Origin: Neofusicoccum parvum
Lineage: Eukaryota > Ascomycota > Dothideomycetes > Botryosphaeriales > Botryosphaeriaceae
Assembly (NCBI GenBank): GCA_020912385.1
Contig: CP087206.1
Coordinates: forward strand, 1,860,001-1,924,000
DNA length: 64,000 nucleotides
Reading direction: 5' to 3'
Both the position numbers and the translations under genes were made by a program. The notes under the pieces are model-generated. The model was not told the DNA's origin. It was given only the letters and a program-made list of their open reading frames with translations, and ran no database searches. The stretch's first letter is position 1. The number at the start of each line of letters is the position of its first letter. This document shows, in pieces, positions 1-10,861 of this stretch.

Positions 1-894
1 CCTACGTATCCTCGGACTGGTAGATTGACTGCCGCATTGCTTTTTGGGAGGATCGGCGGGAACCGGGAACGCACCCGGGCCGAGAAGGTGTTCGGCGCCG
101 GGATCGAAGATGGTCGATCGTAGCCGGAGGCAGCAGGAGAGCCAAGGTCGTCGCTCGCATGAGCTCGCGGAGGACGCCAGCGAGCTTGCGATAAGTCAGC
201 ACATGTTCAGGTCCTGTTCGGGTTGAATACACACGCGCGCCCTTGGAAACCCCCCGATCGGATGCGCTTGCCCTCAACATGTTCGGTCGAGCAGAGACAG
301 AGATGGACGGGTCCTTGCGGTTTAGGCTGCCATGATCTGAAGTTGCTGAGAGAGAAAGGTTTGGCGTCCATGATGGAGGAACCGACAGCGGGCGACAGAC
401 GTTGCGCGCCTTTGCGCGTTACGCATCGTTGCGCGCAAGAGTCGAGAATGCGCAAGAAACCGGGCGTCGAATTGCGCGCGAGTTCGCACAGGCAAGGCGT
501 GCGCATACCAGGGTCCTGGACCAGCTGTCTTATTCTTGCATCCAGATGGGCGGCGTGGCCGTCACTGATACGCCGCAGTCCCAGCCATACCACGTATCCT
601 TGCCAACTGTGGATATGGCCGAGGCCTCACAACAGGGCGTTGATTCGAAGGAGAAATAGCTCTTCGTCTCAAAAGCAAAACTAAGCGAAAGACGAAAGGC
701 TGCGGATGGGCGGGGAAGAGGTGAGATTTTCCAAGGCATCGCCGGGTTGTTCTTGTGTGCCACCGCCTCGACATTGTGACCGCACTGAAAGCGGAAAGAA
801 AACATCTAGCAACCCAGAATACATCAAAACCAGATAACGCTACGATTTTCGCCCTCCTTCAAGTTGCGACCACGCTAACGTAAAAGTCATCCTT
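1..894. other. No supported gene
   Basis: Both strands contain only short overlapping frames of shadow character (60-150 codons). None has a recognisable domain, a convincing splice pattern or conserved-looking composition. It may be intergenic DNA or the end of a gene lying left of the window. Confidence 0.5.
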
Positions 895-1374
895 TCATTC
901 ATCGACTCCAATGATCCCCTCTTGCATTGCGAGAAAATCTTCCATGTCCGCGTCCGAGAATTCGAGCACTCCTTCGTCACGCAAGTGCTCGAGCAAATCC
1001 AAAAATGAAAGTCTGACAGTTCCACGTAGGGTCGTCGTTTCTGATCGCTGTACGCTCATGGAGTCGTAGATGTGACATATTGGGACCATCTCGATCATGG
1101 TCTTGGATTCCTCCGCATTTGACGGTTGCATGTTCAGCCTGTACCTGCCTGTCGAACCCAACACTTGGATAATGAAGCTTTCGTCTTGCTCCTCTCCATC
1201 CCCGTCTTTCCATGTGTCGATAACAGCCAAAGCCCAATGCTTGAAGAGTGGCATCTCGGTCGTTTCGTTGTGGATGGCGATATAGACTCTGCAAATTCGC
1301 TCATCTTCCTCGGCTGAAGTCAAAAGAAGATTAAGGCTGCGGGAAGATTGGTAGAAATTCGGAAGAACAGTCAT
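895..1374 (-). CDS. Small hypothetical fungal protein, possibly frameshifted
   Basis: The frame from the first ATG (1374) gives 159 aa; it stays open slightly upstream to 1401 through a TTG and a CCCAG that could be a 3' splice site, so an upstream exon is possible. The N-terminal two thirds (HWALAVID, QVLGSTGRYRLN) resembles a widespread family of small fungal proteins of unknown function, recalled from memory. The C-terminal signature expected there, NDDPTWNCQTFI, is not in this frame: it is read in the next frame between about 1070 and 1005. The main frame resumes the expected sequence (LDLLEHLRDEGVLE) after a run of five A on the plus strand at 1001-1005. Two compensating frameshifts about 60 nt apart would explain this. 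It is either a decaying gene, an assembly error or a divergent protein; function unknown. Confidence 0.5.
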   Translation of the reverse strand: MTVLPNFYQSSRSLNLLLTSAEEDERICRVYIAIHNETTEMPLFKHWALAVIDTWKDGDGEEQDESFIIQVLGSTGRYRLNMQPSNAEESKTMIEMVPICHIYDSMSVQRSETTTLRGTVRLSFLDLLEHLRDEGVLEFSDADMEDFLAMQEGIIGVDE

Positions 1375-1401
1375 TAGACTGAGGGTGAACTGGGATCCCA
1401 A

Positions 1402-2138
1402 TGTAGTATCACCATCAGTCCCCGCTTGGCCCTGAGAACGACAACACCTTCCACGCCAGACACGACCGCGTTACTCTCCGCCAAGTTCATCAAAGTCGGC
1501 CTATTACACATGCCCCGAACACTACCGCCTCCCAAAAGACCCCAGGACGTCAACTCCCAACACAAAAGCCACGCTCGCCGCAACGGCCACCTTTACGCCA
1601 GTGCAACTGCAATTCCCGGTTCCGTGTTTCGTATTCAGATGTTGCTCTTGATTCCTCCGATGTTTGCAAACCAAACAAGCGTCGAAATTGAATGATTCGC
1701 ATGATTCAAATTCAGAGTGCCCAGTGCGAGGCTGAAAGGCGGCTGCCAAATGTCTCGGTGTCTGCTCCGTGAAGAACGCAGCGTGGATACCCAAGCGGTT
1801 CAACCGCACGTGGTGGCGCGATGCCATATGGATACCAAGCTGAACCAACGGCCCGCCACACTGCACGCCTCACCGTCTGGACCGCCAACTCTCCGCAGCT
1901 GTGCTCGCTTTCAAGAAGTGGCGTTGCAAGTATTTCATTATACGAGCAGCGCATGTCCGGGCCGCTGCAAGCCACACCTCGTCTCCGCAGGGTCTGTGGG
2001 GTAAACAGTGGAGCAATCAAAGACATTCCAGGTTGCGGAGCAACTCAAAGACATCTCAAATTGAAAAACCTCATCTACCAAACCACCCCAAAACGAGCAG
2101 AGTGGCACAGGGGCATCGGGCCACCCCGTCTCAGCCTC
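1402..2138. other. Intergenic, no supported gene
   Basis: Only low-complexity overlapping frames are present. The right part is the downstream flank of the minus-strand MACPF-like gene. A short upstream exon of the 895-1374 gene could lie at the left edge but I cannot place it. Confidence 0.45.
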
Positions 2139-3116
2139 TCACACAACACCCGCGCCCGTCTCCCCCAGCCGCACCTCCCACAACGTCTCGACCGGCACCA
2201 GCACCAACTCAACAACCAGTCCCTGATCACACAACGCATCGCACACCTCCCCGCCCACCACCCCGCCCGCCCTCACCCCCAGCGCCCCCAACACCCCCTC
2301 CACCCGCGCCGGCACCTCCTCCACCCCCGCCAGCACCCCACGCACCCTCCCCGCCAGCCGCTCGACCTCCTCCACCCCGCTCGCCGCCTCGCTAACCCGC
2401 TCCTCCCCCAGCGTCGAGCACGCCTCGACAGCGACAGCAGCCGCGCCGCTCGCCGCGCCCCACGCCCTCTCCTCCGTGCGGCCATTGCTCCAGAACAGCG
2501 CGCGCAGCCGTGCCACGACGGCGACGCGCTCGGCCACAGACTCGGTCGCCGCGGCGCGGCTGGCGAGCGCGGCGGCGGAGGCGCCGAGGACGAGGGCGGC
2601 GACGTAGTAGTCGCCGCAGCGGTGGCGGAGGGCGGGGAGGCCACCGCCGTGTTTGAGGATGAGGATGGCGGCGTCGGTGAGGCGCGGCGGGGTGGCGAGC
2701 GTGATGGTGCCGGCGCGGAGGGTGGTGGCGGTGGAGGTTTTGCAGGCGGCGGTGTTGTGGAGGGCGGCGCGGTCGTAGTGGCTGGTGGCGCTGGCGTGGA
2801 GGAGGGGGATGTGGGCTGAGATGCTGAGGGCGATGCTGAGGTGGGAGGTGGTGGTGGTGGCGGTGGTGGTGTCGCTGGTGCGGAAGGAGGATGGGCCGCT
2901 GGATGGGAGGTATGTGCCTGTGATGGGGGAGGCGAAGAGTGGCGTGGTCGAGAAGGGTGTGTCTGTGTGAAAAAGATCGGAGCGGAAGCAGGTGCCCAGG
3001 CGCACGCGTTTGCGCATCCATGGGAGGGTTAGCACTTGGCGTGCCTGGCCCTGGCGAGCTATGCTGGGTAGCAGTGGGTCGGAAAGAAGGTCTGGAGTGG
3101 GCGGGACGGAGTCCAT
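2139..3116 (-). CDS. MACPF-like family protein without lectin tail
   Basis: A single uninterrupted frame of 325 aa. I chose the ATG at 3116 because its context (CAACCATGG) is a good fungal start; the same frame extends 59 codons upstream to 3293 but that stretch is low-complexity. Around residues 130-165 there is a beta-rich stretch with TLRAGTITL and TPPRL, followed by CGDYYVAALVLGA (C167 onward), which fits the MACPF pattern [YW]-G-x-x-[FY]-x6-G-G with Cys for the aromatic residue and Ala for the last Gly. The plus-strand neighbour has its version of this motif at residue 166. The C-terminal half is Ala/Val/Glu-rich and probably helical, with no lectin module. GC content is very high. Family assignment is by motif only; pore formation is not shown and the degenerate signature may mean a regulatory or inactive partner. 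Confidence 0.55.
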   Translation of the reverse strand: MDSVPPTPDLLSDPLLPSIARQGQARQVLTLPWMRKRVRLGTCFRSDLFHTDTPFSTTPLFASPITGTYLPSSGPSSFRTSDTTTATTTTSHLSIALSISAHIPLLHASATSHYDRAALHNTAACKTSTATTLRAGTITLATPPRLTDAAILILKHGGGLPALRHRCGDYYVAALVLGASAAALASRAAATESVAERVAVVARLRALFWSNGRTEERAWGAASGAAAVAVEACSTLGEERVSEAASGVEEVERLAGRVRGVLAGVEEVPARVEGVLGALGVRAGGVVGGEVCDALCDQGLVVELVLVPVETLWEVRLGETGAGVV

Positions 3117-3450
3117 GGTTGAGTGTGGGCGTTGATGATGGGTGAGGGCGAGAGGGTGTTGCCCCTGAGGAGATACGGAGCTGATATGTACACAGAGCTC
3201 GCGCACGCGGGTGGCGCTGTGGTCTGGCTGAGGAGCTGAGCAGCGTGGCGCCGCAGCGTGGCTAGCTGAGCAGCATGTATCCGCAAGTGCCATGTCGCGG
3301 GAGGTTGCATCTTGGTGTGGGCTGGCTCATGGAAGTCTCCGCGAAGGCGTCGAGGTGTCTTGGAGTGTGGAGGAAGCTGTACATAAAGCAGCCATCCGCT
3401 GTGTAGCATCCGGCAGCATCGCCATCGCATCACAGCAGCTTACCTTCATC
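3117..3450. promoter_or_regulatory. Shared divergent promoter of the MACPF-like pair
   Basis: The two starts (3116 minus, 3451 plus) lie 334 bp apart head to head, so 5' leaders and promoters of both genes must fit here. I see no clear TATA box. Co-regulation is an inference from the layout. Confidence 0.45.
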
Positions 3451-6400
3451 ATGAGTCTTCTTCTCGCACCCTACAACAATGCCATGCGCATTGGTAAGTT
3501 CCCCTGCTCCCCTAAGTGTTGATTGCGTCTGACCAGACATAGGCCAAGGGTGCGTCTCCCGCTCCACTCCGCTCCGCCCCATCATCACTAATTTCCTACC
3601 CCCTGCAGCTTCAACTCGTACACGCAGCAGATATGCATCGATGATGCCGTTGTCGTGGACCCGGAGCGCCTGGTCAATGTGCTGACCAATGATGGCTTCA
3701 CGATGGACAACCTGCGTACGAGCTTGATCGGCGATGTCAACCTCAGTGCTACCGAGGAGCAGCCCAAGACCTCCGTCAAACGCGGCCCCAGCCAGGTGAC
3801 CATCACCACACTGATTACTGTTTGGCATCCTGTTGCTCATGCCCAATGTAGATTGTCACGTACAGCTCACGCTTTGTCGACAAGTTGAGGTATTGTCTTC
3901 TCACACTTGCCCTCCGTGCACGCTCTCACTGACTACCCAACCCAACAGCGAGATCACCGACGACATGAACATCTCCGGCTCCCTCTCCATCAAGTACGGT
4001 GCAATTGGTGGGTCGGGCCGTGGTTCGTTCATCAACTCGGACAAGTTCAAGGAGAGCGACCTCAATTTCTACATCAGCGTCAAGGTCATCAACCAGACGA
4101 TCAACATCAAAGACGCGCTCAAGTACCAGAAACTTCCATCCGTCAACGAGAACAACTTCACCGACATCTACGGTGATTCGTTTCTCTCTGGTACTGCTTG
4201 AACTACCCCTTCGCGCCTCGCCATGTTGCTGACTATCGCCGCCAGGATTCCTCGAGGGGGGTGAATTCAATGCTCTTGTCAGCATGAAGGTCTTGAACAA
4301 GGAGCGTAAGACGGATATCAAGGCCGGGTATGTACATCAACTGCGTGTGCAGCATCGGGCAAGGCACTGACTGCGTGGAAAGAGCCAAAGTTGCTCTGTC
4401 GGTGGGCGGGGCAGGCATCGAGGCGGAAGCAAACGTCAAGATCGCAAAGCAGAACATCAGCAACAACACTGAGATGACGATCCAGGTCAGCTGGTCGGGC
4501 GGCGGCAACATCAAGCCCATGAACGAGCCTTGGACCATCGACACGCTGAGGGCTGCGGCCGCCAAATTCCCCGAGCTCGTGGCCACCACCCCGCAGCGGA
4601 CCTACGCTATTCTGACCAAATACGAAACTCTGCGGAGCTTCCTGGCCCTCAAGCCCGAGAAGCTGATTCCAATCTACTATGAGAACGTCACCATCTACAC
4701 GAACTCCCTCTTGGACACCTACATGGACTACAAGAACATGTACCGCAGGCTGTCTACCGAGATGTTCGACGTGCAGTCCGGCACCAAGTGCTACGTCCCG
4801 ATGAACGAGACGGCCACCGACAGCACAACGCTGTCCCGCATCGACGACGAGCGCAAGTTCAGCGCCTCATATAAGGGCGTCGACCTTGCCAAGCGCGCCT
4901 GCATGTTCCAGATGATGAAGATCGTCCGGGAGGTCGACGAGATCACCAAGAAGCCGGGGCTCGCCACCGACGAGACGCGCGGCGAGCGGTTCCAGAGCGC
5001 GCTGGTCTTCGCGGACCGGCTGCCCAAGGCCGAGGCCATCCAGAAGGCAGCGGCGAGCCCGCTCACGGCCGAAGTCATCAAGGCAGACGACGCCGCCAAG
5101 CCGTCCCCTCCCCTCTACGACGGCGACAGCGCCGCCTCGCTCAGCGCCGACGAGCAGCAGAAGCTCAAGGACCTCGCCACCGAGCGCCCCTCCCTCAGCG
5201 AGACCCTCCGCCTAGGTCCCCTCGCCGGCACCCCGGACGCCGGCGACCTCTTCTGCAGCGCCGACTTCCTCAAGCCCGCCTTCGCCCTCACCCAGGTGCG
5301 CGTCGACATCACCGCCGGCGCCGTGTCGGCCCTCCACCTGCAGTACGCCAACGGCCTCGCCACGCACCTGGGCGCCGACGCCCCGGGCGACAAGACCGCC
5401 GTGCTCGACCTGCGGCCCGACCTGAACGAGAAGGTCATCGCGTGCTCCGTCGAGGTCGGCCGCGCCGCCGCCGCCGGCGACAAGTCGCGCGTCCGCGTGA
5501 CCGCGCTGCGCCTGCACACCAACCGCGGGCCGGGTCTGCTGGGCCAGGCCGACGACTGGCGGCCAGCGGCGGGCGGCAAGGGCGTGCGCGGCGGCGCGGC
5601 CTTCGAGGAGCTGGCGCTCGCGCACTTCGACCCCGCGCTCGAGCGCGGCCACCTCAAGGGCTTCTGGGGGCGGACTCGCAACGCCAGCAAGCCGCACCCG
5701 CAGGCGGGACTCTACCGGCTGGGCCCGGTGTGGGGGAGCGTGGAGGGGAGGCTGAGCGGTGCCGCTGCCGCGCCGCCGCTCGACGACGAGCCGGCGGGAG
5801 CGGTCGTGCCGGCGGGCGTGTGGTCGACCGCGGAGGTGCGGCCTTGGGACAAGCCCGTGCCGCACACGGCCGCTGTGGTGCCGTATGCGGCGGCCGCCCC
5901 GGACGGACCGACGCCGGCGGTCGTGGTCGGCCTGGCGTGCGTCGATGCGATGGGCGCCGCGAACCTGCGCTGCGCGGCGTACGCCGAGTCGGTGGCGCCC
6001 AGGGACTTCGCGATCAACGTCGACTCGTGGGCGGACTCGCAGGTGTACCAGTGAGCGCGGCCCTCTCCCTTTCTGCTGTCTTTCTTGAAGTGTGTGGGAA
6101 TGCTAACGCGCGACACCACAGGGCGAAGCTGGCCTGGCTCGGCGTCCCCACCGGCGACGCGGCCAAGTTCCAGGTCGGCAGGTTCGACACCCGCGCGCCG
6201 GTGGTGCGCGACATCAAGTTCGGCCGGGCGTTCAGGAAGCCGCCGACGGTGGTCGTCTGGCTGAGCGGGCTGGACGAGGAGAAGAACAAGGGCATCCGCG
6301 TCAACGCGTACGCGAGCGACACCACCGCCGCCGGCTTCAAGATACACGTCGACTGCTGGGACAAGTCGGTGCTGTACTGGGCGTCGCTGTCGTGGGTCGC

Positions 6401-6698
6401 GTTCAGCGAGGACACCGGCGTCGTCGCCGGCACCTACAAGGTCGACATCGGCGCAGACCTCGGCCGGAAGAAGCAGGAGGGCAGGGCGCTGTTCCCGCCC
6501 GGCAAGTTCGCGAAGCCGCCGAGGGTGGTGGCCGCGTTCAATCATCTGGATCTGAATGCGTTTACCGCGGCGAATGTGCGCGTCGCGACCGAGGTGGAGG
6601 ACGTTACCGTGGAGGGGTTCAAGTACTCGACGTCGTGTTGGGCGGACAGCCAGCTGCATTATACAACGGCTACCTGGCTGGCCCTCCCGTCGCCGTAG
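3451..6698 (+). CDS. MACPF-like protein with three C-terminal H-type-lectin-like repeats
   Basis: Eight exons: 3451-3493, 3543-3549 (7 nt), 3609-3795, 3852-3889, 3949-4190, 4246-4327, 4383-6050, 6122-6698; 947 aa. Every junction keeps phase and uses GT-AG. The N-terminal 300 residues contain YGDSFLSGFLEGG from Y166, which fits the MACPF signature [YW]-G-[TS]-H-[FY]-x6-G-G with two substitutions. A Lys/Asp-rich helical middle follows, then an Ala/Gly/Pro-rich stretch. The C-terminus has three repeats, each ending in an aromatic hallmark of H-type lectins: SWADSQVYQAKLAWLGV, CWDKSVLYWASLSWVAF and CWADSQLHYTTATWLAL. H-type lectins of the Helix pomatia agglutinin type bind GalNAc-like sugars. The likely architecture is a membrane-inserting or membrane-binding core targeted by a glycan-binding tail. 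No signal peptide is seen, so it is cytosolic or released unconventionally. It could also be a conidial or structural protein; toxicity is not shown. Confidence 0.75.
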
Positions 6699-8430
6699 GA
6701 GAAGTCGGTGTAGTGTGCTGTAGTATGTTGGTTGGTTCTGACGTTTCCGATGCTATTCTTCCCGCATTTTTGTGGCAATTTGGTGTCAATTGCAGATTAG
6801 GTAGCTTTATTGGCTACCATCGCTTCGCTTGATTCATGCCTCGACTGCACTATACAGCGACTGTATCTGACTATTACCGCGCAAGGCAGGTTCAAGAAAA
6901 ATCCGACCCCATTCCGGGGGCTTGGAACCTATTTCTGTTGTAGGTTTTTCCCGGATGCCAAGCTTCCGTCCCACAATGACCCCTATTTCGCGGTGAGCAA
7001 CTTCTAATACGTAGGCCACCCCATCTACCTTAAATCATGTCGTATTAGTCACATGTGCAAGTGATCTCGTAACATCTTGAAGTTTTAAGACGTTCGTCTT
7101 ACAGGGCTTTCGGAGCCGTTACCTCTGCCTCTCTGCCGCTCGGTCTTAAAGAGCTTTTCGGTCTATACTACTTGATTTGGAGATGACACTACCAATAAGT
7201 TCAATAATATCAAGATGTAGAAGATGGTGTAGGTCATTTTGCCGACGTCTTGACTTGTCCGTGCCGGATACGTGTTCTGTCTCCACAGAGAGAGCCTTGA
7301 CCGCACTTGAGCCTCGAGAAGACACAATGGTCGCACGCTGGACTGTTGACTGCCCATCGCCATCAGTGAAAGAGCAAGATAACCAATCGGAAGCCATGTT
7401 GTGCGAACTCTCGTATCAAAGTCGAACTAAAAACGGTCTTCGGGACTTATTACCACAATAGGCCGCAAAAAGAGAAAACCGCCCGAGATGACTTTCAAGC
7501 AAAGGGCCGATGTTCTCTACATTCTATACGAGTCCTATTCTATCTGAATATTCAAGTCCAAAGTTCCAAATTCCATTTGTTATATGGCCTGCCCGGGCTC
7601 GGTTTACTGTGGGATATGAGAGTAGCTACCGTCTTGTGTGCTCTCTGGAAGACAACAGCAAAGATAAACCCTAAAGCCTTCAAAAGCGAAATAGCAAGCT
7701 TTCGAGAAAGAAATGCTTTGATCAAGGCCACCACATACACAACAGCGGTGAATCCGGTTTCCGGGATGATACTATGATGTGGTATTCCTTAGGGACGATA
7801 TTTGCCGGTTTGAACCAGGACGCTAAGGCATTTCTAAATTTAGGCAATGAGCATCTGGCACAATAAGGCTCGACGTTGCGGCGGGACCATTGGCTGACAA
7901 TCTCTTGGCACTACGTGCGAGTGTAACCACTGACCACGCTGGTAGCTGCACACAGTACTGCCCCGCATGTCGCTCGACTTTGCCCCGCGCCCCCTTTTTC
8001 AAGCTTCCCTGGAATCATTTTGTCAGTCCTGTTTTGCTTTTTCGTTTCATCTACTCTGCTCACCAACAATCTATTCAATTGCATACAGCAAATTCCCTTC
8101 CTTTGGTTCACTGAGCGTCTACGAGTGTGCTCGCAGGTAGCTTCTATGACGACTTTCTAGAAGCTCGTATTCGGGCCTCAAACCCGGTCACGAACCATGA
8201 CGTAACATTGTCGATCATCTCGTAAAGAGTGCCTCCGAGTAACCGTTGACCTCTACTACGTACGCTCGAAGTTCGGCACCGCCGTCCAAAAGGGGTGTCG
8301 ACGAGACATATAAAGCGTCGACGGTTCATCACTCCATCCACCACCAACAGCCTCAGCAACTCCAAAAGCACAACAAAGCCCCTCGATCTTCCCAACCCAA
8401 CCCACCACCACCACCAACAACCCCACCAAA
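6699..8430. other. Gene-free stretch, AT-richer than flanking genes
   Basis: 1.7 kb with only short frames and no conserved-looking protein. It looks much richer in A/T than the coding regions on either side, as expected of old repeat-derived or RIP-degraded DNA, but no repeat is recognisable. The last 300 bp is the promoter of the secreted-protein gene. Confidence 0.5.
8309..8314 (+). promoter_or_regulatory. TATA box of the small secreted protein gene
   Basis: A TATAAA lies about 117 bp upstream of the ATG at 8431 and is followed by a CA-rich leader (CAACAGCC, CACCACCACC), which is typical of strongly expressed fungal genes. Confidence 0.5.
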
Positions 8431-8875
8431 ATGAAAGTCTTCGCCGCCACCGCCCTCTTCGCCGGCCTCGCCGCCGCCGCCACCGTCTCGGTCACCGACC
8501 TCTCCATCCGCGACAACGACGGCCTGCAGTCCGTCTCCTTCAAGGTCGAGGGCACCGACTGCACGTCGACCGACCCGACCACCCTCGCCGGCAACGGCGC
8601 CAACGCCTGCGGCGACGGCAACCCGCCCGTCTTCACCTTCTCCGTCGAGAAGAACGGCTCCTCCGACTACCAGCTCTGGCTGCACAAGAACGTCGACGGC
8701 TCTGTGTAAGTTTTGCCCGCGATCTCCGTGTTTGGTGGACAGTTGAGCTGATGTTTGTGACAGCCGTGGTCTTAACGGTGGCGGCAAGGCGCCCGTCTAC
8801 TGCCACGCTGGCGGCAACGGCCAGAACGACTTCGTCTGCACCCAGGTCGGCGACCTGTCGGTTGAGCTCCTGTAA
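8431..8875 (+). CDS. Small secreted protein of unknown function
   Basis: Two exons, 8431-8705 and 8764-8875, joined through a clean GTAAGT...CAG intron of 58 nt; 128 aa. The N-terminus MKVFAATALFAGLAAAA is a textbook signal peptide, with cleavage likely after residue 17-20. The mature part is about 110 aa, with four cysteines spaced for two disulfides and a predicted beta-rich pattern (TVSVTDLSIR, SVSFKVEGTDC, FTFSVEKNG). The start context AAAATGAAAG is excellent and a TATA box stands 117 bp upstream. No domain recognised. Size, secretion, Cys content and its position alone in a 3.9-kb gene-poor stretch fit an effector-like or cell-surface protein; function is inference. Confidence 0.8.
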
Positions 8876-10861
8876 ATGGCGAACCGGAGAGCTGTGGCTG
8901 AGGTATTCAGAACTGCGTTTGCGAGGGCTGCGGGCATTACTTGTACATACACTTAGCATGATGTCTCTGGCCGATAATGTTTAAGATGATCTAAACGCCA
9001 AATTGGTTCCTGTACTGCAGTGAGGCAAACTACCTCAGTCAGTGACAGCAAAACCACTAGCTAAAGCCGTACATGAGTGCGCAAACCTCGAAGCATCTAT
9101 CGGGTGAGCATACTATACATCGTCGTTGCCAAACGCTAAACTTTTCGGCTCTATGTTCCTACTTCCGCCTTTTCACAAAGTTCATAAATCTCCATGGATG
9201 CCACAGAATCATTGCACCCGCTTTCAAATCGCTTCCATCACCTCTTTAATGCTGCTCAGCAGCAATCATAAACAACTCTGCGTGTCTCCACCAGCCTTAC
9301 TATTCGAATTTCATTACCCGATCCTGCGGTGGACGGAGAAAAAAGAGATGCGTACAATCCCGCGTACAAGCAGGAAGACAAGCCACCACAGTTATATCTG
9401 TAGTGTCTAGCTAAATCACAGTGACTAGCACAGTTCCAAAAATTAGTAACCAAAAGCGCAAGAATACATTGAGGAAGAAGAGGATTTTTTGTAAAAAGAA
9501 TTGATTTAAAGCTAACTCAACGCCTTATCGTGGATGTTCCAGCATTGGTCACGCCCACAAGAGCAAGACGGATCTATACGTGGAACCCATAAAATAACGC
9601 AATGATAGTGTAGGAACGACGAATGCATAGAAGCCTGTACATTGCAGCGCGCATAGAATCATTACTGTTGATCCTTACTTTTGCAGTCGCCATTCTTTTT
9701 ACTGTATCCAATACTCTAAGTGTCTTCACGAATAATACTGCACTATCGCTACTCATTCCTTCCGTCCTTGACTGTGGTATCCTGAAGCTATACAGCATTT
9801 CCACAACATGCTATGTATCTACATCAGCCGGGATGATGTTGCACTGGACCACGACCCGGAGATTGTGAAGGAAACGGAACACACGAAGGCCTGCCGAATG
9901 GTCTCAATCATTTATTGCTTCGGTAAAGAATCTAGTAGCAGGCGTCTAACAGTCTCTATTAAAGTTCCAGATACCAACGGTATAGACATTAAGGAAGAGT
10001 AAAGGAAAAAATAGATGAGATACAGGGCTTTACAATATCAAGGCCTGCGAAAGAGACGACGTAGCCGTACTAGATTCCGCACGTGGTGGAATACCGATCA
10101 GCCCCTGGAGAAACGTGCTGTTAAGTAAACAGTCCTAGTACTTTTTCCTTCACTTCTAAATGCGCATCATAGTCGATGGGAAACAGTACCAGCAGGAATA
10201 TGAAACGAGGCCAAGTACTATGTCCTCCCTCCTCGAAATCGGCTTCAAAACTCCTCAATATCTCTTTTCAAACAGTAGGACGGCATCAAGTCCACTTCCC
10301 GCCATCCAACACCACCACCTTCTGCCTCTCATCAGCATTTTTCAAAAATGGTGCGTATCTCCAAAGCCGAATAGTGACTTAAGGCCACGCTGTGAAGGAG
10401 CAGAGGATGAGTGGTGAGGTAGATTAGCAGAGAGAGAGGGGGAGAGAGTGTGGAGAGTGACTCGTGTGAAATGAGAACTCCCGATCTTGCCACAGTTTGA
10501 TTGTGGCAAGCTTGACGACGGAGGAAGCACAGAAGACCGTGTGAAGGGCTGATTTTAAACCCAGGGCTGCCACTTGGCAAAGCGTGTGGACAAGTTGGCA
10601 CGAGGTACGCGGGCGAGAGAGCGACGCAAGGGCACGCCGTCATCAGACAGGCAGATCAGATCACGGGGCAATGGCACAAGACACCTCGATGGCCGTTCGA
10701 GAGACCCGTCCGCCTGAATGCCTCGGCCAGCCACCCCACGTCCGTCACATCACTCCAAGCACATCACCGCGAACATCTTCGTCACAAAAAACATGCATTA
10801 CTCATAAACCCCATCCCCCTCCCCACCCCCCTCACCTCACCCCTTCAACAAGCCCTCCATC
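8876..10861. other. Gene-free stretch, partly AT-rich
   Basis: 2.0 kb between the secreted protein and the beta-galactosidase stop. Frames are short and unconvincing on both strands. About 9000-10350 looks AT-rich. I see no terminal repeats, transposase fragment or tRNA. Confidence 0.5.

Noticed and set aside
1821..2819. 332-codon plus-strand frame
   Set aside because: Antisense to the minus MACPF-like gene; His/Pro/Arg-rich and Gly-rich low complexity.
5442..6698. 418-codon frame as a separate gene
   Set aside because: Its right part is the last exon of the MACPF-lectin gene; the left part is a shifted Arg/Gly-rich shadow. The intron at 6051-6121 explains the join.
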